This document shows positions 51,140-61,979 of a stretch of 64,000 nucleotides of DNA, one piece after another. The notes below the pieces were generated by a model that saw only the letters and a program-made list of their open reading frames with translations, was not told the origin of the DNA and ran no database searches. The DNA is taken from NCBI RefSeq assembly GCF_010183535.1, contig NC_071333.1, positions 3,596,001 to 3,660,000 on the forward strand, read 5' to 3'. Position 1 is the stretch's first letter, and every line of letters begins with the position of its first letter. Position numbers and translations under genes: made by a program. The stretch comes from Caenorhabditis remanei (Eukaryota > Nematoda > Chromadorea > Rhabditida > Rhabditidae).

Positions 51140-52610
51140 TTATTTGTTTACATCAATTCCAGAAACGCGGGGAAGTCATCAACCGGGTCGCATCTTGTTG
51201 CAAGGTACAACGACCTCAGGTACACTATAAATTGAGCATAATGAAATGTGTGTCATTATCAGTAAGCTCTGTAGGTTTCAGACCTGAGAGTCTGTGAAAA
51301 ACTGAAAAAAAATAAAGGTGCAAAGACTTTTGAAATGCAAAGACAAAAACGAGCAAAGACTTTTGAAACACCCCAATACATGACACTAGTAACGCAGATT
51401 TCCCAAACCTAAGTACCTACTTTCTGAGGAGATATCCGTTATTCACATATTGTGCAGTTTCAGAGTTTCACAATTATTGATTTGCTCCAATGCCCACTCA
51501 TTCTTCCAAACAACAAAAATTCATCTTTTTGAAGGTAAAAATGTGTTCATTTTTGTTCATTTTCTTTGGCAAGCGTCAAGCAACTAAATCTATTTGTCTC
51601 AATGACCCGATTGTTACCGAGATTAGTTTTCTGAAATTATTTACAAACTATAGGCCAGAGTTTGATTGCCAACCAAATTCCAAACCAATCCAGTGATATC
51701 TGGATGTTTTGAAAATTTTTTAAAATTTTGGATTCGAAATTTTTTTTACATCAGTATTAGTGTTTAGTAGCACTTTTTATCTTTTTAAATAGTCAATCTC
51801 AATAATCGAAAAATTGTTTTTAAAAAAATTCCAATTTTTCAACGACACTCCGTTATTCCGCTATCGCGCTTTGTTTAGCAGAAAGTTTTTCTCATAATTT
51901 TTTCTTCGTCCGAAATCGTTTTTCTTTCTATTTTTGTCAATTTTTTTGCTTTTTTCTTCCATTTTCTTTTCCGAAAAATGCAGAGTTTTTTCTTGCGCCC
52001 ACACAAAAATTCTCGCTATTTTTCCATTTTTTGGAGAATCGTTAGTAAAAATAGCTTAAATACCAATTTTCTGTTATTTTCGCCAATTTTTTCATTCTTT
52101 AGCTGTAATTTTAGGCGTAATTCTAAGTAAAAACCAATCAACTTCCGGTTTCTTTTGGTTTTAGTCGTCGCCGCCGTGAAAAATTTGCAGTTTTCCGTTT
52201 CTCAACGATTTTTTCAATTTTCTGTCGTTTTGGCCAACTTCTTGCAATTTTTGTTGACATTTTAGGCCTAATTTTGGGTAAAAATTAACAAATTCTCAAT
52301 TTCTGATGTTTTTTTTAGTTTTCGCCGCCGCGAAAAATTCGCAGGTTTCCGTTTCCCAATAATTTTCCAATTTTCTGTCATTTTCACCAATTTCTTGCAA
52401 CTTTTGTCGTGACTTTAAGCGTAATTCTTTCTAAAAATCAGTAACCTTTTGAATTCTATTGTTGTTATTGCCGCAGCTTCTGTGAAACATAGGCATAAAA
52501 ATATTCACCTTCTCAAAACCGAATGATCGACACATTTTTCACGAGCATTCGGTTGATTGCACTTGTAAGAACTGTACCGAGCTAGTAGAACAAAGATGAT
52601 TTTTTAGGAA
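51140..52610. repeat. Intergenic with diverged tandem units
   Basis: From about 51880 to 52450, three or four diverged units of about 170-180 bp share TTTTCGCC, CCAATTTTCTGT, CAATTTTTTC and TTTTAGGCGTAATT-type pieces. 51140-51880 shows only short unassigned frames. Confidence 0.5.
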
Positions 52611-53585
52611 GTGATTGAACTGAAAAGAAACCGAAAAAGACAAAGAAAGGAAAGTGAAGAAAAAGCTCCCACTTCCTTCAAAAAGACCACAGAAGTTACT
52701 GAAGACAGTAGTAAAGCGAAACTGGGCTGGTAAGTCGTGCTACTCATAGCAACTAGACAATTTTATTTTCAGAAGAAAGATGAGGATGAATCTACTTCCA
52801 TCGTGGACACTAAAAGAGGCTCAAGTGAAAAGGAATAATGGGATCATGGCTCATGCTCCGACACTGGTGTGTTGAAAAGCGTAATTTTAAATTGAGAAAA
52901 TCTTTGTTTCAGACAGAGGACACTGCATCTGTAAATGAACCAAGCTCATCTAAAAACGCTCCTGACTTCAATCAGCTTCGTAACACACTGTACCTCATCG
53001 GGGGCGGCCCTCAGGATCGGTTAGTTTTCAGCAGACTTGCAACGGGCCATATTTAAAGAATTGATTTTAATTCAAAATTTTTATTCTGCAAAAAAGTCGA
53101 ATTTTCGACTTAGTTTCTGAATATCAATAAAAACTCAAGTGCACAGAGAATTTTTGACTATTGTTGAAAAAAAATTCGAAAAAATTCAAAAACATTTTGT
53201 GAAAAAATAGTGCACATTTTTTGACCGGTCCGGCCGGGCCAAAATTTTGCAAGTCTAGTTCTCAAAGCTCTTTGAGGATGAAGTTTTTTTAATTGTATGT
53301 TTTCAGGTCACAAAACTGGTGGAAGAAGGCTCCCCCTACAACAACAACCTTGTAAACGAAGAAAACATCTCTGTTGCCAGCTTCACCACTGGCAACAGAG
53401 AAATCGGTTACAACCAATTCCTTCATGCCAGACCTTTACCAGAAGGATGCCAAGAAGAAGTATGGCAGCACGGTCGATTGTGGGAAACAAAGAATTCTCG
53501 AATGGGAAAAACTGGGCAATCCCCCTTGCCCCGGAGACGATTACGCACTCAATGTGCACCCGGAGGTCCAGAAGTACTTGAAATG
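52611..53585 (+). pseudogene. Unrecognised multi-exon gene, probably decayed
   Basis: Exon-like segments with good coding character: a Lys/Glu-rich stretch (52611-52729) ending at GTAAGT; a segment with KKDEDESTSIVDTKRG; 52914-53019 with NEPSSSKNAPDFNQLRNT and IGGGPQDR, then an intron that hosts a hAT MITE (53032-53257); and 53308-53585 in one frame beginning QNWWKKAPP and containing FMPDLYQKDAKKKYGSTVDC, GKQRILEWEKLGNPP and NVHPEVQKYLK before a stop. That last frame is broken by a TAA soon after QNWWKKAPP, and the first splice does not keep frame. I do not recognise the family, so it is called a probable pseudogene, although sequence error cannot be excluded. Confidence 0.45.
53032..53257. 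mobile_element. hAT-type MITE with GGCCC-rich ends, copy 3
   Basis: Ends CAGACTTGCAACGGGCC / GGGCCAAAATTTTGCAAGTCTA, 226 bp. Flanks GTTTTCAG and GTTCTCAA agree at 6 of 8 bases, an older and diverged 8-bp duplication. AT-rich centre related to that of copy 1 (ATTTTTGACTA, AAACTCAAGTG). It lies in an intron of the gene at 52611-53585. Confidence 0.8.
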
Positions 53586-53589
53586 AAGT

Positions 53590-54740
53590 TTACTCATTTG
53601 TTGAAAAACTGTTGGAAGAAGACTACAAGGAGCGTGCTGAAGATGATTTCCAAATTGATCTCTGCGGCAGTCAACGTCGATTTCCATCCCAAAAAGAGGA
53701 TTTGAACCAAAATGGGAATCATCGAAATGATCAAAGCGGCTAGAGGACAGCAATAGTACGTTTTGATTCCGTATCGCTTTGACTATTTTGTTTTTATTTT
53801 CAGAATTTCCACACCACTTCGGTCTTATTCATCCCCTCCTATCGGCTCTTCGTTTTCTCTTCCTCGTACTAGTTTTTGAAAGGTACTAGCTGCATCGTTT
53901 CAAACACTCATGAAAAATTTTATTTTTCAAGATGCTCGAAGAATCAATCCCTCAAAACTCGCTTCCCCTGTCACTAGTAACTCTCAACACACGATTTTCA
54001 ACACGAAAATGGACCGTAGCAGGCCTACGGTCCATTTTTGCATAGTATTTTGTGTAACCCCGTTTGGACTACTGTAGAACAATCATTTCCCATTTCCACT
54101 TTTTATAGACTGTGTATTATTTTTTGTTTTAGTAATATTCCGTTTTGCACCATTCGGTTTTTTTCCAGACAAAAGTGTTGACCTTTTAAGAATTCTTTTT
54201 GATGCTAAATGATACTATTCTGTCTCTTTTCTGATTTTCCGTAAGTACTTCATCGGTATGGTATGGTTTTTTTTTTCTTTTTTTTTCCAGTAATTGTCTT
54301 CTTCCCCCAAACTTTTTATTTTTCTGATTTTCTAGTTTTTTCTGATAGTCTCACTGAGTAGTCGATGACAAGTATGAAAGCGCTAGTCAGTGGCCGTCTC
54401 AATTAAGCAGTTCTTTCAGTATTTACCATCTGATTCTTTTTTGCGGACTTTGCAACTGTTGAACGTATATTTTTCTATTCTCTGAAAATAAACTTGACGC
54501 TTAAACTTATATTATCGTGATTAGAAAAATTGGTATCTTGAAAAAACCAAATACAAAACTCCTCAAAACTTGTGACCTTGAACAATCGGATTAGAGGACC
54601 TACTTGTCCTTCCCCAGATGACTCTCATACCTATCTGTCCGACTTTCTAATGAAACAGTCACGTTTTTGTCTGACGTTAACAACACTTTCCCCATTTCCA
54701 TGTCCTCACTTAAGACAACATAAAATACCATGGAAGAGGG
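53590..54740. other. Intergenic, pyrimidine-rich, with a perfect hairpin
   Basis: Mostly T-rich non-coding sequence with no gene recognised. At 54006-54038 a 14-bp perfect stem (AAAATGGACCGTAG with its complement) encloses a 5-base loop. Confidence 0.45.
54006..54038. other. Perfect 14-bp stem hairpin
   Basis: AAAATGGACCGTAG, loop CAGGC, then the exact complement, followed by TTTGC. Isolated in non-coding sequence; could be a residual transposon end, a 3' processing element or a small RNA hairpin. The stem is too short for a typical worm miRNA precursor. Confidence 0.6.
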
Positions 54741-54742
54741 TC

Positions 54743-56105
54743 CTAGGCCTTTAGAATCACACCATACTTGATCGATCCATGAACTGCCTCAAACAATAGT
54801 GCGACGTCGGCAGAAATCTCCGCTGAGAAATTGTGACGGTGAAGTCCGGCGCGGAGAATAGTCACAAATCGCACCATCAAAAAGTCTACCATCATCAGAC
54901 CGAATGACCAAAAAGTTGTTGAACTTTGCATCATATGAGCTTCCAGAAAATTACCCACAAGACTAGGATCTGTGCAACTCTTGTCCTGGAACGATATTAT
55001 AAGCAGAGTTGCAACGGGCCGGGCCAGCCCGGAATTTTGCAAGTATGATTATAAGGAACCCGGAAAACAGTAGTTTTCTTGGTGAGACTTAATTGAAAAA
55101 AACCTAGTTCTCAATAAACTCATTCAAACAGTATGAAAGAAACCGATTTTCATTTTTTCCTAACAAATAACTTATTTTTCTCGGCCAAGACTATTATCAA
55201 GAGGAAGTCAGTATTCCAATGAATACTATAAACTACTGAAGTAAAAAGATCTATAAAAGATGCAGTGTATAACGTGACATTGAAGTGGGAGCTTTAGTTG
55301 AAAAAACCGGAAAATGTTGCGCAATTTTGACACATTTATTGACAGTTCTCAAAAAATTGAAATTGTACATATGATGGCGCAACAAAGACGAGAATGTGCG
55401 ACCGATAGCGTTGGAGAGAGTATTTGAGTATGTCGAGATCGAGTTGAACCAATCTCTCACAACGACTTCCGACACGAAGATTGTTCGGATTTTTTCTGGA
55501 AAACGTCTTCAGGTTGGGCATTCACAGAGATCTTCTGAAGAAACACCTGAAAAATCATAAAGAGTTGGTGAAAAACAAACATGTGTAAGCCAACCTCCAT
55601 GTTGAGAGTTCCTTGTTGCAAATTGAAGTGATTGCGGGCCACAATAGAACGTGTTTTGGTTTCCATCAATGAACTAGGCCTTTAGAATCACACCATACTC
55701 GATCAATCCATGAACTGCCTCAAACAATGGTGCGGGATTGGCAGAAATCTCGGCTGAGAAATTGTGACGGTGAAGTCCGACGCGGAGAATACAATTCTGA
55801 AAACTAAGAATCATATTTTTAACAAAGATATTTAAACAAACCTGATTTCCTAAAGATTTTTCTGGAATGCCATATAAACCACCTCGGCAGTTCTTTTATC
55901 ATCGATCGTCTTGATGGCGACTCTACCAACGAGCACGGTCAAACACTTTGCTTTCACGATCAAAGTAAACTATAATGCTTCCCGAGACAGTATCACCGTG
56001 GTGGTACTTCTTGTCCGTATGGTCGTAGAAGATATCAGCTGAGGAAATCTGAAAATGGTGTATTGAATAGGTGAAAATGGAGAGAGGAAATATTTGGGCA
56101 ACCAC
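54743..56105 (-). pseudogene. Arrestin-domain (arrd-like) pseudogene region
   Basis: Minus strand 56056-55925 reads SSADIFYDHTDKKYHHGDTV then SGSIIVYFDRESK, the N-terminal strand pattern of an arrestin domain (Y-x-x-GD-x-V-x-G). A frame change follows, with LVGRVAIKTIDDKRTAEVVY in another frame and a TAG. After an intron, 55800-55681 gives ILRVGLHRHNFSAEIS and FEAVHGLIEYGV, matching the arrestin FxF...P..FEG..G.I.Y strand pair. The same exon recurs at 54870-54743 (ILRAGLHRHNFSAEIS, FEAVHGSIKYGV), so it was duplicated. Frames in between (55251-55670) are not assigned. Frame changes and stops indicate a pseudogene. Confidence 0.6.
55004..55047. mobile_element. hAT-type MITE with GGCCC-rich ends, copy 4 (44 bp)
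   Basis: Only CAGAGTTGCAACGGGCCGGG plus CCAGCCCGGAATTTTGCAAG and TATG remain, with an exact 8-bp duplication ATTATAAG (54996-55003, 55048-55055). It is essentially two terminal repeats back to back. Confidence 0.88.
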
Positions 56106-56245
56106 CAGCCAGAAATTTTGTGAGAACCGAGATTTGATTTCTGTGTATCACTTACGTCAATTTTCTCTTCAAAAATTAATACACTTGAGAGAGTCTTTCA
56201 CAACGGATGATTTTGCAAAAATAGCGTTTTTTGCAGCAAAACTTA

Positions 56246-57411
56246 CATGGGAATGACCCAAGGTGAAACGCTCGGTTTTCTTAGATATTTTGGGAAATGA
56301 TAGCCCTCATCCCAAATAAAACAAAATAAAAATATTACGTGCCCCTTTTAAGTTTCTAGTGAATGGTAGACATAATTCCATTTTTTCGAATTTTTCGAGT
56401 TGTTTAACTTCGAGACATCGTAACTCGGTCAATTCAAGAGCAATCTTTTCAAACTAAAATGTAATCGCAAGACATAGACCAAGGCTTCATAAAAGGTAAC
56501 TGACTCATATTTCCAGCTGTGACTCCCGAATTACTATAAATGAAAATGTGAAAATTTGCACTTCTCATGAAATCAGAAAGTGGCCATTTTCGAAAAAAAG
56601 TATTTGGGAGACTATGTCTATCCGATTGCCAGTGACAAATAAGGTATATATACGTATTCAAATATATGGCTCACCTTTCATTCCAGAGACTTATTTTCAT
56701 TTTTTTAGTTTTTCAGTTCAACTTCATGTATTCAACTTCGTGTACGTCAATTCGTTAAAAATAACTTCCGCGTTTTTCAGTGAATTCTCCCTTTTTTTAG
56801 TTAGACGGCAATCACAATGTTTTAAAAACTATATTACGCTTACATGTCAGTATACCTTTAGCTCAGAACAATTGATCAACTCCACAGTTGAAAAATCACA
56901 CGTATCCCACACGAAAAATCACACGTATACATGAAGTTGAACTGAAAAATTGAAAAAATGAAAATAAGTCTCTGGAATGAAAGGTGAGCCATATATTTGA
57001 GCATGCATATGTACCGTATTCGAGATGTACGTCCGGATAGACATAGTCTCCCAAATACCTTTTTCGAAAATGACCACTTTCTGATTTCATGAGAAGTGCA
57101 AATTTTCACATTTTTATTTATAGTAATTCGGGAGTCACAGCTGGAAACATGAGTATGTTACCTTCTATAAAGCCTTGGTCTATGTCTTGCTATTACACTT
57201 TAGTTTGAAAAGATTGCTCTTGAATTGACCGAGTTACGATGTCTCGAAGTGGTTCAACTCGAAAAATTCGAAAAAATGGAATTCTGTCTGCCATTCTTTG
57301 GAAACTTAAAAGGGGCACGTAATATTTTTATTTTGTTTTATTTGGGGTAAGGGTTATCATTTCCCAAAATATCTAAGAAAACCCAGCGTTTCACCTTGGG
57401 TCATTCCCATG
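56246..57411. mobile_element. Tc4/Tc5-like fold-back element, copy 2
   Basis: 1166 bp; CATGGGAATGACCCAAGGTG at the left recurs inverted at the right. The arms match nearly throughout (GAAACGCTGGGTTTTCTTAG-type ends, AGACTATGTCTATCCG, ATTTGCACTTCTCATGAAAT inner parts). TTA duplication at 56243-56245 and 57412-57414 within C-TTA...TTA-G. Shares only the terminal 14 bp with copy 1, so the interior differs between subfamilies. Confidence 0.9.
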
Positions 57412-57543
57412 TTAGCTGCAGTTGGATTTCATTAATTTCTGGTTTATCGTTTTTTTTTAAATTTTGCTGCTCTCTTTAAAGATAAAAATTGGAGTGGTTT
57501 TTTAAAAAATTGGAGATGTAAAATTGTTTTGAATGTTTGGAAA

Positions 57544-57964
57544 TCATTCTTATATATAAAAGACAAGTGGTGTTTGTCTGTCTATCTGAGGCGATGTCCG
57601 CAGCGGTTTTGGAAAGAAAAGAGAAACTGAGCCAGCGGGCAAAACCGAACTGGCGTGCTTTGGAGAGCGACCGCCGCTTTGACCACTCGGCCATGCAGGC
57701 ACATTTGAAAAGAGGTGACCACGTGAATGAGGAGAGACCAGGCGGGACAGATAGGCTGGATTCCCAGGAACTAAGACGTTCCATGCAAGTCAGTTAGTGT
57801 GGGAGGGAATACGTTGTATTGTATGCATTTCTACCACTGAACCACCGAAGCGGTGAGTGACGCCAAGGTATAGGATGGTAAAGAAAAAAATGGGAAGAGG
57901 AGGTACGAAAGACAGAAAAATGAGGCCAGCCGGCAGAACCGCCGAAGGCGGGCAGACAGGCTGG
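57544..57964 (+). mobile_element. Non-autonomous Helitron, copy 2
   Basis: Starts TCATTCTTATATATAAAAG after A, ends GACAGGCTGG before T, with a 3' hairpin (ACCGCCGAAGGCGG). 421 bp. The 5' 150 bp is close to copy 1 (19320-19555); the middle has about 185 bp that copy 1 lacks. The 86-residue frame inside is not a known Helitron protein. Confidence 0.82.
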
Positions 57965-58785
57965 TTTCAAATAATCAAATAAATGACTTTCTTTTTTAGT
58001 CTTCGTTTTGGTGTTTCAAAAGAGGAAATGAAATTTATTCGAAATTTATCAATCAATCTGTCTTGCACTCCATCCAAAGTTATTGGTTAATATCATTGCA
58101 AAACATTTTCTTATTTTGGAATATGTATGAATATTCCAAGAAGGTATCTGTTGGTCATAACAACCTCATTTATGTCTGTAAGTTTAAAACAAGACCTTCA
58201 TGTGGTTACCCCATGACAGCCCGACCGCATCGCATCGCTACTACGTCATTTTGATAATTTTCGATAATTTTCAGTGAGCACTTTATCTGTCACAAAAAAG
58301 CCACGCATATCACGGTCACCAAGTACCAGCAGCACTTCTGACAGTCGTCACGTTTCAAGACACCTTGGGCGACTTGGGCGTTCTGATGAAAGAAAACGCT
58401 ATTTCGAACGCGGAAAAAGAAGATTTCGAGCCATCGAGTAGCTGTACCGACGTCTCTACTTGTTCTGAATGGGCGAAGGGGGCTCCGAAGCGTTGCAAAC
58501 GGAATCTGGAGCTTGAGGACAAGAACAAACCAGGATCGGCTGCAGCACTGTCTTCAAGACGTGCGGCTCTTGAGAAGTCTTCAAAGAAAAAGGAGCCACT
58601 TTCCGATCATAACAGGGATGAGCCTCCTGGCACCACCGTCGGCATCAGTCATGGCAAATTACCGATGTTTATGAAGGAAACGTTTTGGCGTACAAGAGAC
58701 GTCGTGATAATTAATGCTTGTCCTCCTGTCTCAAATATTTCATATGTTGTTCTGTTTATCATAATCACGTTTTCAAAATGAATCT
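57965..58785 (+). CDS. Unrecognised exon(s)
   Basis: After a TTTTCAG near 58274, two frames are open. One (58275-58430) reads Ser/Arg-rich sequence (KKPRISRSPSTSSTSD). The other runs 58365-58781 with SSCTDVSTCSEWAKGAPKRC, LELEDKNKPGSAAALSSRRA, and a hydrophobic end (VVLFIIITF). A hydrophobic C-terminal 20 residues could be a tail anchor, but it may be AT-rich read-through. No family recognised. 57965-58270 shows nothing. Confidence 0.35.
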
Positions 58786-58842
58786 TTTTCTGGAATCGTG
58801 CCACGCCTTTCTTATGTTAGTCCTTATTTACTCATACACCGT

Positions 58843-59239
58843 TCACTTACCGATCTTCTCATAGCATCCTTTGATTTGTTTTCTTTTCCCAGCTCCTTCT
58901 CTACCACCTCTTCTCCCACATTTCCAGTCGAGGGGCGTGTTTTCTTTGCTTGAAGGGTGACGGCTTGTGGAGTTTCTGAAAATCTCTGAAATCAAAAAAA
59001 TTTCAGTTAAAAAACTCACTTCTTTTGCTGTTACAACAAGAAGTTGAAGGCGCTGATGAAGTAATTGCAGCAGGTGGAGTGGCGGCAGCTAGCAACGCTT
59101 TTCTACTTTCAGAACGACTGAGCAAGAGACGATGATTGGTCTGTGTGCCAGAAGTGGATGGAGCTGTGGAAGCTACTCTAGAAGCCGCAGAAGATGTCGG
59201 GACGTCTTCTGGTGTGTTGCTTTGGGAAACTTGAAAATT
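58843..59239 (-). CDS. Unrecognised Ser/Ala-rich protein, 3' exons
   Basis: Minus-strand exon 59239-59020 encodes TPEDVPTSSAASRVASTAPS, NHRLLLSRSESRKALLAAAT and SSAPSTSCCNSKR. A 34-bp intron follows (GTGAGT...TTTCAG, unusually short), then 58985-58843, which in phase reads NSTSRHPSSKENTPLDWKCG and GRKRKQ-like basic sequence to a stop. The alternative frame of the second exon (QAVTLQAKKTRPSTGNVGEE, ending at a GTAAGT) is also open and would need another exon. Both look coding, so the splice is unresolved. Probably the 3' part of the gene whose upstream exon lies at 59485-59895. Confidence 0.45.
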
Positions 59240-59484
59240 CTGAATTTGGTCATTGTAACTTTTTGGTCACTGTATCAAATTTTGTCAATGTAACAACTCA
59301 CACTGACCAAAAACCTAAAATCTTTCCAGCTACTCACCTTTCGACGCCGTTTCTCACCGCTCTAGCTCAAACGGACACATCTTCCCATGCTCCACACACT
59401 TCAATGCTCCTTCCGAATTCTTATAATCCAAGTCAAATGGTAATGTGACCTTTCCAATTCTCAGGATAGTTTTAGTGGCTATTA

Positions 59485-59895
59485 TCATGATTCCAAGTGT
59501 AGCTCCGGAGCCCAAAACACGATACAAAATGGCATTGGGGGCACAAGACCTTCTGGTGACCTTTGTATCGTTCCCGTGGTCTTTGGTATGATAAAAAGTG
59601 TGTTTTTCTGTTTCAATGGCAATTCGTCGTACCGGAAAATAATGTTTCTGTCATCAGTACACACTTCCGTCGCCATCCGCACATATCCATTCATCTCCAC
59701 AACCACTTGACCGACTTTCACGGTTTCCTGATTCACTAGACCCTCTTGATGGCTCTCCACATACATCCGCCAAGCTCTCTTGTGATAAAGCAGCGGCGTC
59801 TGGAGTACGGTGTCGGCGTCAGGGGTAGGTTTGGCGACAAGTTGGGAGTACTCGTTGAGCTTCGGGATTGGGTGGATTCGAGGTACTGGTTGCAA
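59485..59895 (-). CDS. Unrecognised exon
   Basis: Minus frame of 136 residues with good coding character: LNEYSQLVAKPTPDADTVLQ, TPLLYHKRAWRMYVESHQEG, VGQVVVEMNGYVRMATEV, and IIPKTTGTIQRSPEGL near the end. A Q-rich/Pro-rich start follows a CAG acceptor near 59913. I do not recognise the family. It may continue into 59239-58843. Confidence 0.45.
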   Translation of the reverse strand: MQPVPRIHPIPKLNEYSQLVAKPTPDADTVLQTPLLYHKRAWRMYVESHQEGLVNQETVKVGQVVVEMNGYVRMATEVCTDDRNIIFRYDELPLKQKNTLFIIPKTTGTIQRSPEGLVPPMPFCIVFWAPELHLES

Positions 59896-59989
59896 TTAGG
59901 TGGTCGTGTTCGCTGAAAATAGAGAAAATTTAATTCACTGAACTCTGAAATTGCTAAAATTAAAGTCAAAGGTGTGCCAGACATCCTAA

Positions 59990-61110
59990 ACTAGTTATAA
60001 TTACAGCAGAGCTTGTAAAAAAGAACTTTCAATAGGAAAAGTTCAGAAAACGCGCGCCTCACACCCGGTAAATTTACGTGACTGGCGTGTCGTGGGCGCG
60101 TTTACACACTTTTACTGATTCAAACATATCCGAGTGTCACTTCTAATAAGCTTTGCTGTGATAGAAACTGGTTTTAACTGTTTGGCACACGTTTGACACG
60201 TTTCTAATTTGATTTTTAGATATTTCAAGCGTAATGTTACCTTTGACTTCCCAAAAAAAAAGTTGTCCACTACAAAAGTAGAGCCTTAAGTTCAATTTGT
60301 AAGCCAAACTAAAAAATGCATTTGTTTAAATCATGACTTTTCAAAACACTTTTTGTGTCAAAATTTGTGTAAAAATGCTTGAAAATCAAGTAAAAATCAT
60401 TTCACCAAGTTCAGAACTTTTTCTGACACCAAAAGTGGTAAAAATGCACAAAAAAGCGTCGAACGCGCTCCAGACACCCAAAACCAGTCTTAAAACATTT
60501 TTTAAGTTCTGCCAGGTAAACTGTCGATAATTCTGATAACCGGGCAGAAAATCACAAACAAGAATATCATGTGGTTTGAGTAAACAATAACATATAAGGT
60601 GACTGGTGCACATTTGGCGCTTTTGCGGAAAATGGTTGATTTTGACAGGTCTCGATAGTTTTTGGACGAGGAGCAGCCTTTGGTATGATGATCCCTCAAC
60701 TGACTTTAATGACACTTTTTTGTTTCATCAACTGAAAATATCTGAAAATTCTGGTATTTTTCAAAATGCAGATATTCTTGGTCAATCTCTGCAAACTTGA
60801 GGAAGAAAGAAAAAATTCTAACATTCATAGTTTATATAACAAAAGGTTAAATTATAAATTCAAGATCTGGGGTGATGATCGGAGCGTCTTCAGGTTCATT
60901 TGGGTGATGATTCATACGACGTCTCTCCCGATCCACTCGATTGAGGAGTTCCTCACGCCAATGACTGATTGGCCAGTGACCCGCGGCTCTCTAATTTTAT
61001 CGATTTTATTGATAATTTTCTTCGGATCTGCGATAGAGTAGTCGTTTTTTGTGTCCTTCGGGGCGCAAAACTCCTCGCACAAGCCAAGAAGAAACTCTCA
61101 ATAGGGACCA
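59990..61110. other. Intergenic or unassigned
   Basis: Short frames on both strands (60333-60530, 60386-60715, 60766-61041) without recognisable motif. The first CCGCGG of the cluster is at 60981. Confidence 0.3.
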
Positions 61111-61112
61111 CA

Positions 61113-61463
61113 ATGTCTCTGAGCAATAATCGATATTCGAGCAGCGATCACTGTAAAAAGAACCGCGTCGGCTTCCCATTCAACAATTTAAGGCTTGTGA
61201 GTAGCGATAGTGACGTCAGAATACTCTGATCCATCAAAAAACCTAAATATTCTATGCAAAATTCCTTCAAATCTCGTCATTTTCTCTCTTATTCGCTAGA
61301 ATCCGTGTCTCTGTTGCCAAATTTTTCATCCGCGGCTGGAAATTCTTCAAATCTCGAGGACAACACTGTCACAGAGGAAGAATACATAGTCGAAGAGCTG
61401 AAAAACGGGCTAGCAGCAGTCACAGAGGTTATATGTAGAATCCAGAAGCCGTCGCAAGCTTAA
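61113..61463 (+). CDS. Unrecognised exons
   Basis: ATG at 61113 starts MSLSNNRYSSSDHCKKNR and ends at a GTGAGT donor (61197). After a TCGCTAG acceptor, a frame at 61301-61463 reads ESVSLLPNFSSAAGNSSN then EDNTVTEEEYIVEELKNGLA to a stop. The splice phases do not match exactly in this model, so at least one boundary is wrong. Acidic second exon looks coding. No family recognised. Confidence 0.3.
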
Positions 61464-61779
61464 TTTCGTAAATAATTCCATTCGACTCGTGTTTTCCCCG
61501 TGGAATTCTGCGAAAAATGGTTGAAATTGAGCTGAAAACTCGATAAATCGATCAGGTGGCGCCTGTGATAGTGTTCCGATATGGAAAATTCGCTGAAAAA
61601 TACGTATTCCCCCCGGGAATACTAAGAATTTCCATTTCAGAGACCAGAATATTAGTCCCCGTCTGGAATAATTCAAGTTCCCTTCCGCGGACGAGCAATT
61701 CCCCCTCGGGAATGCTCAAAATCACTCATTCTTGAGTCCCCGTAAATCGACAACGAATTAATTTTTCGTTCGGACTACG

Positions 61780-61821
61780 GTACGCAGTGCGCGCGTCATT
61801 GTACGCAATGCGCGTGTCATT
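61780..61821 (+). promoter_or_regulatory. Tandem 21-bp GC-rich motif upstream of a gene
   Basis: GTACGCAGTGCGCGCGTCAT(T) is followed at once by GTACGCAATGCGCGTGTCAT(T), two mismatches apart. This lies about 160 bp before the ATG at 61980 in otherwise AT-rich sequence, followed by CTACGCGCATGCAAATTTGC, a palindrome-rich stretch. Position and CpG content suggest promoter elements. Confidence 0.5.
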
Positions 61822-61979
61822 GCGGACCATGATACACACGAGCCTACGCGCATGCAAATTTGCATCATTTCAGCGCTCGGCCGAAACTTTTTGTGTATTT
61901 CCGTATTGTCGTAACCTTTTCGTGATATTTCCGTGAAAAAATATCGATTTAAGATAATTCTGAATCAATTTCAGCAATA

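Noticed and set aside
50076..57411. One composite transposon bounded by the two CATGGGAATGACCC fold-backs
   Set aside because: Each fold-back has its own TTA duplication, so they are separate insertions.
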